33,593 nt of DNA from an uncultured Thermomicrobiales bacterium. Lineage in GTDB: Bacteria; Chloroflexota; Chloroflexia; Thermomicrobiales; UBA6265. The notes beneath the pieces are model-generated. The model worked only from the letters and a program-made list of their open reading frames with translations, ran no database searches and was not told where the DNA came from. The position numbers and the translations under genes were made by a program. The stretch is from positions 1-33,593 of the forward strand of contig CADCWG010000098.1 of the NCBI GenBank assembly GCA_902806335.1, read 5' to 3'. Positions 16,608 through 23,271 of this stretch are shown one piece after another (positions within the stretch are counted from its first letter, which is position 1; every line of letters begins with the position of its first letter).

Positions 16608-17030
16608 ATGATGTCGACCGAAACGTGGCCCGCATCCGCGGTACGGGTCTGGAACGTTGCCCAGCGGTTCCAGAAATTCCTGCTGGTCGGCGCGGTGGGG
16701 CTGGGCGTCAACCTGGCGATGCTCTTCCTCTTCCACAGCGTGGCCGGGGTCGGACTTCGGATCGCCGCCGTGGTCGCCATCGCCCTCTCGATGGTGGTTA
16801 CCTTCGCGCTCAACGAACTGTGGACCTGGCACGACCGCAGCCGCGGGGTGATGCTCTCCCGGATGGCGCTCTATGTCCCGATCAACACGGTGGGCCTGTT
16901 GATCAACACCGAGGTCCTCGTCCTGCTCGAGGATCGGGGGGTCTACTATCTCCTCGCCAACCTCGTCGGTGCCGGTCTCGCCGCGGTCTGGAACTTCGTC
17001 CTCAATAACGCGGTGACGTGGCGGGCGTAG
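16608..17030 (+). CDS. GtrA-family membrane protein
   Basis: A 140-residue protein with four predicted membrane helices (starting FLLVGAVGLGVNLAMLFLF). It shows the GtrA family marks: an N-terminal RFQKFLLVGAVG, the ALNELWTWHDR motif after helix two, and a terminal NFVLNNAVTWRA. GtrA proteins act with glycosyltransferases in moving lipid-linked (polyprenyl-phosphate) sugars across or within the membrane during cell-surface glycan decoration. Two ATGs, 16608 and 16611, are possible; GGAGG lies 11-14 bases upstream, rather far. It heads the glycan block and its stop lies eight bases before the next gene's ATG, so the two are almost surely co-transcribed. Confidence 0.9.
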   Translation: MMSTETWPASAVRVWNVAQRFQKFLLVGAVGLGVNLAMLFLFHSVAGVGLRIAAVVAIALSMVVTFALNELWTWHDRSRGVMLSRMALYVPINTVGLLINTEVLVLLEDRGVYYLLANLVGAGLAAVWNFVLNNAVTWRA

Positions 17031-17038
17031 TCCGCAGC

Positions 17039-18481
17039 ATGTCCGCCGCGGTGCCGCTCCAGCCCCCCGTCCAGTCCGCCGACCGGGCGCGCGTGGGGCG
17101 CGGTCGGTCGATTCGCTCGCGGGGCATCGTCGGGGCGGCGACCCGGGCCGACCTGCCCTGGTTGACGCCGCTCCTCCTGCTCTTCGTCGCCAAGCAGTTG
17201 CTCCTGGTCGCGGTGATCGGGCCCTTCACGGGGCACGACGAGGTCGACCACTTCTACTACATCGACCGCCTCGCGGCCGGCGAGGGCCTCGGCGTGGTCG
17301 GTGAGGTGGACCTTCCCCCATCGACGAAGCCCTACGAGGAGTACGTCGCCGACTATCCCACCAACGCCGAGGTCATCCAGCCGCCGCTGTACCACGGCGT
17401 CCTGGCGATGGCCTACCGGGTCCTGCCCGAAGACACGCTCGGCCGGCTCTATGCGCTCCGCCTGCTCTCGGTCCCGCTCGGCCTGGCGACGGTCTGGCTC
17501 GCCTACCTGACCGCGCGGCTGCTCTTCCCCCGGGAGTCGCTGGTCCGCGTCGGGACCCCGGTGTTCGTCGCGCTCCAGCCCCAGTTCTCGTTCGAGGCGG
17601 CGATCGTCAACCACGATATCCTGGTCGTGGCCCTCTTCTCGCTGGTCGTGTACCTCGCGCTGCAGGGCCTGCGGTCGGCGAGGGGCTTTCGCCCGGACCT
17701 CTGCCTGACGATCGGCCTGGTCGGTGCGGTCGGGCTCTGGACCAAGGTCAGCTTCGGCCTCTCGCTGCCGGTGGTCGGTCTGGCGCTGCTCCTCGCCGCC
17801 TGGGGCCGGCACCGGCGCTGGACGACGACGCTGCTCACGCTTGCCTGGCAGGGGGCTCTGGCCCTGGCGGTGCCGCTCGTGGCGATCATGCCCTGGTTCG
17901 TCCGCAACCAGCGGCTCTACGGTGACCCCACGGGCGCCGAGCGCCTGCGGCTGATCCCCGACTACGGCGATCAGGCCAGCACCTACGCCGACATGCTTGG
18001 TTCGCCCGCGTTCTGGCGGGGCCGGCTCGAAGACTTCTGGGGCAACTACGGCTGGCGTCAGGTCCCCTACGACCCGACCGACTATCGGGTGATCGAGCTC
18101 GCCTGGGGGGTCGCCGCGCTCGGCCTCGGCGCGATCCTGGTGCGGGCCGGTCTCCGACGGTGGCGGGGCTGGTCGCCCACGCTGGACCGCTTCCAGGCCC
18201 AGGGGCTCGTGGTCGTCGCCGCGTCGGTGGCGGTGCTGATCTACGGGGTGGTCTACGTCGGCACCATCCAGTTCACCCAGTCCCGCTTCGCCTTCCCCGC
18301 GATGGTCGGCTTCGGCCTGCTGACCACGGTCGGCTACGCCGCCTGGCTGCCCGCCCGGTGGCGGCCAATCGGCGTGCCGGTGCTCCTGCTGGCGCTGCTG
18401 GCGCTCAACGTCGTGACGGCTCTCCGCTACGTGATCCCGTTCTACTTCGGCCCCGGCGGCGGCGCGGTGATCAACCCGTGA
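17039..18481 (+). CDS. GT-C type membrane glycosyltransferase (GT39/ArnT/DUF2142-like), first copy
   Basis: A 480-residue polytopic membrane protein with about ten predicted helices. The first extracytoplasmic loop carries GHDEVDHFYYIDRLA (Asp67-Glu68), the acidic pair typical of GT-C enzymes that use lipid-phosphate sugars. It is followed by QPPLYHGVLAMAYRVL and the LQPQFSFEAAIVNHD motif. The long loop between later helices includes WFVRNQRLYGDPTG and YGWRQVPY. Enzymes of this kind transfer a sugar from a polyprenyl-phosphate donor to an outer-surface acceptor. GTG 17018 in the same frame, overlapping the gtrA stop, is an alternative start. The second copy at 21206-22717 shares the motif order, so the two are paralogues. 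Donor and acceptor cannot be told from sequence. Confidence 0.85.
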   Translation: MSAAVPLQPPVQSADRARVGRGRSIRSRGIVGAATRADLPWLTPLLLLFVAKQLLLVAVIGPFTGHDEVDHFYYIDRLAAGEGLGVVGEVDLPPSTKPYEEYVADYPTNAEVIQPPLYHGVLAMAYRVLPEDTLGRLYALRLLSVPLGLATVWLAYLTARLLFPRESLVRVGTPVFVALQPQFSFEAAIVNHDILVVALFSLVVYLALQGLRSARGFRPDLCLTIGLVGAVGLWTKVSFGLSLPVVGLALLLAAWGRHRRWTTTLLTLAWQGALALAVPLVAIMPWFVRNQRLYGDPTGAERLRLIPDYGDQASTYADMLGSPAFWRGRLEDFWGNYGWRQVPYDPTDYRVIELAWGVAALGLGAILVRAGLRRWRGWSPTLDRFQAQGLVVVAASVAVLIYGVVYVGTIQFTQSRFAFPAMVGFGLLTTVGYAAWLPARWRPIGVPVLLLALLALNVVTALRYVIPFYFGPGGGAVINP

Positions 18482-19200
18482 CGCGGCCGTGGGGCCAATG
18501 GGTGCCGGCCGCGGTCGGAGCGGGCGCGGCGGTGCTGCTCCTGGTGCTCGCCCTGGTCGTCCCGCTGGAGGTGCGCCACAGCGCTCCCTTCGGGTTTCGG
18601 CTCACCCTCGATACCGAGCGGTCGATCGCGGTCCCGGGCACGACCGTCGTCGCCAACTACCCCAACTTCAATCGGGTCGACCTCGACCTGCGGGCGTTCA
18701 CCGAGGGCGACCGGTACGACCTGACGGTCTACGTGCGCCCCGACGACCCCGGCCGGCCCAACGCCGCGCCGATCCGGCGGATCCCGCTCGGTGTCAAGGG
18801 CGACGACGTCGACTACCGCAAACCCGCCTTCGCCGATCCCTTCACTACCGTCCGCTTCCCGCCGGTCGCCGACTCGGCGGGGCGGCGCTACTACGTCTGG
18901 GTTGAGCGCGGCCCGGCGACGCAGGACGACATCGTGACGCTCTGGAGCATCAAGTCCTACTCGCGGGTCGACGGTCGGACGGTGCTCGCCGCCTTGATCG
19001 ACAACCCGCCGGGAATGCTGTCGCGCGTCGGCGCGTGGGTGCTGCTGGGCGGGGCGCTGGTGGGGTTCGCCGCGGCGACGGCGTGGCTGGTCGGCGTCAC
19101 GACCGCCCTGACGATCGCCGCGGCACGCCGTGTGCCTGCCCGGGTCGGCGCCGCTGCCCGGGCTCCTCGTGGACCCGGCGGCGCGAAGACCGCCGGGTAA
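18478..19200 (+). CDS. Two-helix membrane protein with extracytoplasmic domain, partner of the first GT-C gene
   Basis: A 240-residue protein starting at a GTG that overlaps the preceding stop by four bases (GTGA). One membrane helix near the N-terminus (about 10-30) is followed by ~140 residues of strand-rich sequence (FNRVDLDLRAFTEGDRYDLT, DIVTLWSIKSYSRVDGRT). A second helix (WVLLGGALVGFAAATAWLV, about 182-205) and a basic Ala-rich tail close it. The FNRVDLDL...DLT and VTLW patterns remind me of beta-sandwich domains fused to some GT-C proteins, but I cannot name a family. The overlap implies that it is made in step with the glycosyltransferase and probably acts with it at the outer membrane face (inference). 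Confidence 0.75.
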   Translation: MTRPWGQWVPAAVGAGAAVLLLVLALVVPLEVRHSAPFGFRLTLDTERSIAVPGTTVVANYPNFNRVDLDLRAFTEGDRYDLTVYVRPDDPGRPNAAPIRRIPLGVKGDDVDYRKPAFADPFTTVRFPPVADSAGRRYYVWVERGPATQDDIVTLWSIKSYSRVDGRTVLAALIDNPPGMLSRVGAWVLLGGALVGFAAATAWLVGVTTALTIAAARRVPARVGAAARAPRGPGGAKTAG

Positions 19201-19205
19201 TCGGG

Positions 19206-19256
19206 TACACTCCCGCGCGCCGCGCGCGACCGGTCAAGTTAACAGTGTGGTATTGC
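19206..19256 (+). promoter_or_regulatory. Candidate promoter region for the flavoprotein gene
   Basis: Two -10-like boxes occur in this AT-richer gap: TACACT at 19206-19211 (in CGGGTACACT, a word also found reversed ahead of the MFS gene at 31931-31940), and TATTGC at 19251-19256 preceded by TGG. A GTTAAC palindrome lies between them. Neither has a good -35 box at 16-18 bases. Confidence 0.35.
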
Positions 19257-19340
19257 GCGGCCACCACCGGTCCGTCATCGTTAGGGCCATGACGCCGTGC
19301 TCGTATCCGGGTCACGCTGAGGCCCGCTGAACCGCTCCCG

Positions 19341-19359
19341 CCCGCGCGTGGCGCGCGGG
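19341..19359 (+). promoter_or_regulatory. Leader hairpin ahead of the flavoprotein gene
   Basis: CCCGCGCG (19341-19348) pairs perfectly with CGCGCGGG (19352-19359) around a three-base loop, 44 bases before the chosen ATG. The stem would overlap the alternative GTG start at 19359, which argues for ATG 19404. Confidence 0.35.
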
Positions 19360-19403
19360 TGAATGTCGCTGGGGCGGCCCCGCCCGGGAAGGAACCGAGA
19401 CCG

Positions 19404-21062
19404 ATGCAGGACGGCCAGACCCCAACGCCGGACCGGACCGCGCCCAACGGCGCGGGCGCGACCGCGGTCAACGCCCACGGTGACGCCGCCGCGAGCGGGA
19501 CGGAGATTGACGCCACCGGCCACCACGAAGGCGTGGGCGGTCAGCGCGGCGTCGCGGGTGGGGGCAACGGCTTCGGCACCGCGACCGCGACGCGCGGCGG
19601 GACCCGGGTCGGCGGCCGGACCGTGATCATGGGGGCCGGGCCGGCGGGCCTGTGCCCGGCCTACGTTCTGAGCAAGGCCGGCGTGCCGACGGTCGTCCTG
19701 GAGAAGGCGCCGTTCGTCGGCGGCCTGGCGCGGACCATCAAGCGGCAGACCGAGCACGGCGAGTTCAAGTTCGATATCGGCGGCCACCGCTGGTTCACCA
19801 AGAACGACGCGCTCAATGACCTGTTCCGCGAGGTGGTCGCCGACGAGTTGCTCTGGGTCAACCGGATCAGCCGGATCTACTTCGACGGCAAGTACGTCGA
19901 CTACCCCCTCAAGATCGGCAACGCCCTGCAGGCGATCGGCCCGGTCACCGCCGCCAGGGCGATGGCCGACTACGGGCGCATCCGCGTCCAGCACCGGCTC
20001 CGCCCCGAGCCGATCCTCTCGATGAAGGACGCCTACGTCGACCAGTACGGCCCGACGCTCTACAAGCTGTTCTTCGAGCGGTACTCGGAGAAGGTCTGGG
20101 GTCTGCCCTGCGACGAGGTCAGCGGCGACTGGGTGTCGCAGCGGACCAAGGGCATGTCGATCATGACCGCCGTCAAGGACGCGGTCGTGCCCTCGAAGGG
20201 CAAGGTCGTCTCGCTGATCGACGAGTTCATGTACCCCCGCGACGGCTTCGGCCGGTTCTCCGAGCGGATGGCCGACGGCGTGACCGGACTGGGCAACGAG
20301 ATTCGCCTCAACACCGGTGTCGAGCGGGTCCACCGCGAGGGCAACCGGGTCACGGCGCTGACCGTCAGCACCGAGCACGGCCAGGAACGGGTCGAGGGCG
20401 ACAACTTCATCTCCTCGATTCCGCTCACGCTGCTCGCCCAGATCGTCGAGCCCGCCGCCCCCGCCGCGGTCCTCGATGCCGCGAAGTCGCTCACCTACCG
20501 CAACGTGATCACGGTCAACCTGATGCTTAAGAAGCGGCAGGTGACCAACGACACGTGGCTCTACGTCCACGACCGCAATATCCTCTTCGGCCGGTTCCAC
20601 GAGCCGAAGAACTGGAGCGCGGCGATGGTCCCGGGCGAGGACTACACGTCGCTGGTGATCGAGTACTTCTGCTCATTCGGCGACCAGATCTGGGGCATGA
20701 GCGAGGAGGAGCTGGTCGAGCGGTCGATCAAGCACCTCGTCGAGGACATGGGCTTCATCGCCCGGGACGAGGTGATCGGCGGGTTCACGATCCGCGCCCC
20801 GCGCTCCTACCCGGTCTACACCATGGGCTACGAGAACGCGGTCCAGCTGGTGAAGGACTACGTCGCCGAGATGGAGAACCTGCAGATCGTGGGCCGGTAC
20901 GGCACGTTCCGGTATAACAACACCGACCACTCGATCGAGACCGGCCTCCTGGCGGCCAAGAACATCCTCGGCGAGCAGCACGACCTCGACCAGGTCAACG
21001 CCGACCAGGAGTACCACGAGATCAAGCGGGTGCGCGAGCCGGTCGGGTCGGCGACCGCCTAG
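19404..21062 (+). CDS. UDP-galactopyranose-mutase-like FAD/NAD(P)-binding protein
   Basis: A 552-residue flavoprotein. About 70 low-complexity Gly/Ala/Thr residues precede the dinucleotide-binding fold (VIMGAGPAGLCPAYVLSKAG, Gly77-x-Gly79-x-x-Gly82, then VVLEK). The following GGLARTIKRQ and FKFDIGGHRWFTKN segments are those of the protoporphyrinogen-oxidase/UDP-galactopyranose-mutase group. Later regions include YPLKIGNAL, FFERYSEKVWG, YPRDGFGRFSERMADG, and a C-terminal NLQIVGRYGTFRYNNTDHSIETGLLAAKNI that closes the FAD site. Proteins of this group beside GtrA and GT-C genes are thought to modify nucleotide-sugars or polyprenyl-linked intermediates. The ATG is preceded by GGAAGGAA at ten bases; a GTG at 19359 is possible. 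The reaction is not proved by sequence. Confidence 0.82.
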   Translation: MQDGQTPTPDRTAPNGAGATAVNAHGDAAASGTEIDATGHHEGVGGQRGVAGGGNGFGTATATRGGTRVGGRTVIMGAGPAGLCPAYVLSKAGVPTVVLEKAPFVGGLARTIKRQTEHGEFKFDIGGHRWFTKNDALNDLFREVVADELLWVNRISRIYFDGKYVDYPLKIGNALQAIGPVTAARAMADYGRIRVQHRLRPEPILSMKDAYVDQYGPTLYKLFFERYSEKVWGLPCDEVSGDWVSQRTKGMSIMTAVKDAVVPSKGKVVSLIDEFMYPRDGFGRFSERMADGVTGLGNEIRLNTGVERVHREGNRVTALTVSTEHGQERVEGDNFISSIPLTLLAQIVEPAAPAAVLDAAKSLTYRNVITVNLMLKKRQVTNDTWLYVHDRNILFGRFHEPKNWSAAMVPGEDYTSLVIEYFCSFGDQIWGMSEEELVERSIKHLVEDMGFIARDEVIGGFTIRAPRSYPVYTMGYENAVQLVKDYVAEMENLQIVGRYGTFRYNNTDHSIETGLLAAKNILGEQHDLDQVNADQEYHEIKRVREPVGSATA

Positions 21063-21205
21063 GCACGCACGTCGGGGGGCGCTGCGGGGCGCGGATGGGC
21101 GCCCGCGGTGCGGGGACAACGGGCGAAGGCGTCGAGGGCCCGCTGGGTGCCCGCGGCAAGGTCCCGAGGGCCGGCTAAACCGCCGTAGTTGGGGACGGGA
21201 GACGC

Positions 21206-22717
21206 ATGGCGGAGTTGGTCGAACACGCCCCGGCACGGGAGATCCCGGCGCGCCCGGCGGCGTCGCCGGCGGCGGGCGTCCCCGCCGTCCGCCGCGGCCG
21301 GACGGGCGCCATGGCGCGTCTCCGGGCGTGGCCGGCGGTGCGCAAGTTCGTGCTGGCGCTCTCCGTCCTCTACCTCGCGAAGCAGGCCATCCTGGTCCTC
21401 CTCTTCCCGCCCTTCACCGGGCACGACGAGGTCGCGCACTACTCCTACCTGCGCACGGTCGCGACCGACGGACGCGTGCCGGTACTGCTGGAGGACCGAC
21501 TCCCGCCCGAGATGTACAGGTACTGCAAGTACACCCTTGGGTGGTGGTGCTTCCCGGAGGAAGAGGAGTACCTGGCCAACCCGCCCTACGAACTGACCTA
21601 CGACGACGGGGTGGTCCGCCAGGAGGGGTACCAGTACGCGGCCAATCATCCGCCACTCTACTACCTCCTGATGACGCCGATCTACTGGCTGAGCGACGGC
21701 GCATCCCCCGAGACCCAGCAGTATCTGCTGCGCTTCGCCGCGATCCCATTCGGCCTCGCCACCGTCTGGCTGGCGTACGGGCTCGCCCGGATCGTCTTCC
21801 CCCGCGACGCGTTTCTCGCGGTGACCGTCCCCGCGTTCGTTGCCCTCCAGCCGCAGATCTCCTACGAGGCGGCGATGGTCAACAACGATATCGTGTGCAT
21901 CGCGCTCTACAGCGCGATGCTCTGCCTGATCGCGACCGGCATTCGCGACCGGTTCCCCGCGCGGACCTGCGTGCTGCTTGGGGTGACGCTTGGCCTCGCG
22001 ACGCTCGCCAAGGGGACCTCGCTGACCGCCGTGCCGATCATCGGCCTGGCGGTCCTGCTCGCGGTCGGCTGGCGCGACCTCCCCGGGATCCTCCGACGCG
22101 GTGTCATGATCGCCGGCCCGGCGGCCGTCCTGGTAGCGCCGTGGTACGCGTTCCTCTACGACACCTATGGCAACTTCTCGGGGTTACCGCAGGTGGAGGA
22201 GATGCAGTGGTGGGACGAGCCCAACAGCACGTTCTTCGGCATGCTGTTCGGCCGTGACTTCGCCGCGATGCGCTTCGAGGAGACCTGGGGTTACTTCGGC
22301 TGGCGTAAGATCGACTTCGACGCACCCATCCTCTGGGCGATCGGGATCCCGCTCATCTTCGCCGTGGGCGGCCTCGTTCAGTACGCGGTGACGGCGAACC
22401 GGGGCGTCGCTCGCCTGACGGGCGATCCGGTCCTGCTCCCGACCGGGTGGCAGACGCGAATCCTCGTCATCCTGGCGGTCACGTGCGTGGTCGCCTACCT
22501 GGCCGTCGTCCAGTTCGGGCTTGACTTCAGCCTCACCCAGGCCCGCTACTACTTTCCGGTCATCAACGCCGCCGCGCTGCTGCTGATGCTCGGGCTGCGG
22601 ACCCTGATCCCCGGGCGCCTCCATGCCTACGGGCGTGGCGCCGTGGTCCTCGCGATGCTCGCCCTCAACGTGGTGATCGCCACCCAGTACGTGATCCCCT
22701 ACTGGCACCGGCTGTGA
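21206..22717 (+). CDS. GT-C type membrane glycosyltransferase, second copy
   Basis: A 503-residue polytopic membrane protein, paralogous to 17039-18481. The first loop has GHDEVAHYSYLRTVA (Asp74-Glu75), then HPPLYYLLMTPIYWLS, a helix ending LARIVFPRDAF, and LQPQISYEAAMVNNDIV, in the same order as in the first copy. An insertion after the first motif (MYRYCKYTLGWWCFPEEEEY) is specific to this copy and contains two cysteines that could form a disulfide outside the cell. Later parts share FLYDTYGNFSG, WGYFGWRKIDF and LDFSLTQARYYFPVI. GGGAGA lies just before the ATG. It probably transfers a different sugar, or acts at a different step, from the first copy (inference). Confidence 0.85.
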   Translation: MAELVEHAPAREIPARPAASPAAGVPAVRRGRTGAMARLRAWPAVRKFVLALSVLYLAKQAILVLLFPPFTGHDEVAHYSYLRTVATDGRVPVLLEDRLPPEMYRYCKYTLGWWCFPEEEEYLANPPYELTYDDGVVRQEGYQYAANHPPLYYLLMTPIYWLSDGASPETQQYLLRFAAIPFGLATVWLAYGLARIVFPRDAFLAVTVPAFVALQPQISYEAAMVNNDIVCIALYSAMLCLIATGIRDRFPARTCVLLGVTLGLATLAKGTSLTAVPIIGLAVLLAVGWRDLPGILRRGVMIAGPAAVLVAPWYAFLYDTYGNFSGLPQVEEMQWWDEPNSTFFGMLFGRDFAAMRFEETWGYFGWRKIDFDAPILWAIGIPLIFAVGGLVQYAVTANRGVARLTGDPVLLPTGWQTRILVILAVTCVVAYLAVVQFGLDFSLTQARYYFPVINAAALLLMLGLRTLIPGRLHAYGRGAVVLAMLALNVVIATQYVIPYWHRL

Positions 22718-23271
22718 CCGACCGCGACCAGAAGACGGGCGCGCCAGACGACCCGGCGCTGCCACCACACCGCGACGCAGCGAGCGACGGCGTCCCCTCG
22801 CGGTCGGACCAGGGGGTCGTGCCGGCCGCCGCGGCGCCCGGCGACCCGCGGGTGGCCACCGGAGTGGACTCCCCGGTGGAGGGGAGCGCCACGCCCGGGG
22901 ATGAGACGCCCAGCGCCCGCGGGCGGCAGACCCGCGTGATCGCCTGGGCGGCGATGATCGCGGCGCTCGCCGTGTTCATCGCCGTCGGCAGCGTCCCGGT
23001 CAACCGCGACGGCGAAAACGCACCCCGCCTCGGCGATCCGACCCGGAGCCGGGACCGGCTGCTCCACATCTGGGAGGTCCAGGTCGCCAACCTCCCGGAC
23101 GTGGCGAACGACACGCTGCTCGCCGTGGCGTTCCTCGCCGCGATCTTGCTCTTCCTGCTCGCCGGCGGCGTGGCGCTCTGGTACGCCCTCGTGCCGGCCG
23201 AGACCGAGATGCTCCCCGGGGACGACGCCGCGTCATCGCCGCCCGACCGCTCCGAGCCGGTGACGCCTTGA
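22714..23271 (+). CDS. Small two-helix membrane protein, partner of the second GT-C gene
   Basis: A 185-residue protein starting at a GTG that overlaps the glycosyltransferase stop by four bases. About 70 Asp/Pro/Ser-rich, probably disordered residues come first. Then follow a helix (VIAWAAMIAALAVFIAVGSV), a ~45-residue outer or inner loop (RDRLLHIWEVQVANLPDVAN), a second helix (LLAVAFLAAILLFLLAGGVALWYAL) and a short acidic tail. I recognise no family. Its position mirrors that of 18478-19200 after the first GT-C gene, although the two proteins do not look homologous. Its own stop overlaps the next start by four bases. Confidence 0.7.
   Translation: MTDRDQKTGAPDDPALPPHRDAASDGVPSRSDQGVVPAAAAPGDPRVATGVDSPVEGSATPGDETPSARGRQTRVIAWAAMIAALAVFIAVGSVPVNRDGENAPRLGDPTRSRDRLLHIWEVQVANLPDVANDTLLAVAFLAAILLFLLAGGVALWYALVPAETEMLPGDDAASSPPDRSEPVTP

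Noticed and set aside
16299..16832. Upstream extension of the small - strand gene to 266 residues
   Set aside because: The extension overlaps gtrA and lacks a ribosome site; ATG 16298 has AGGGG at good spacing.
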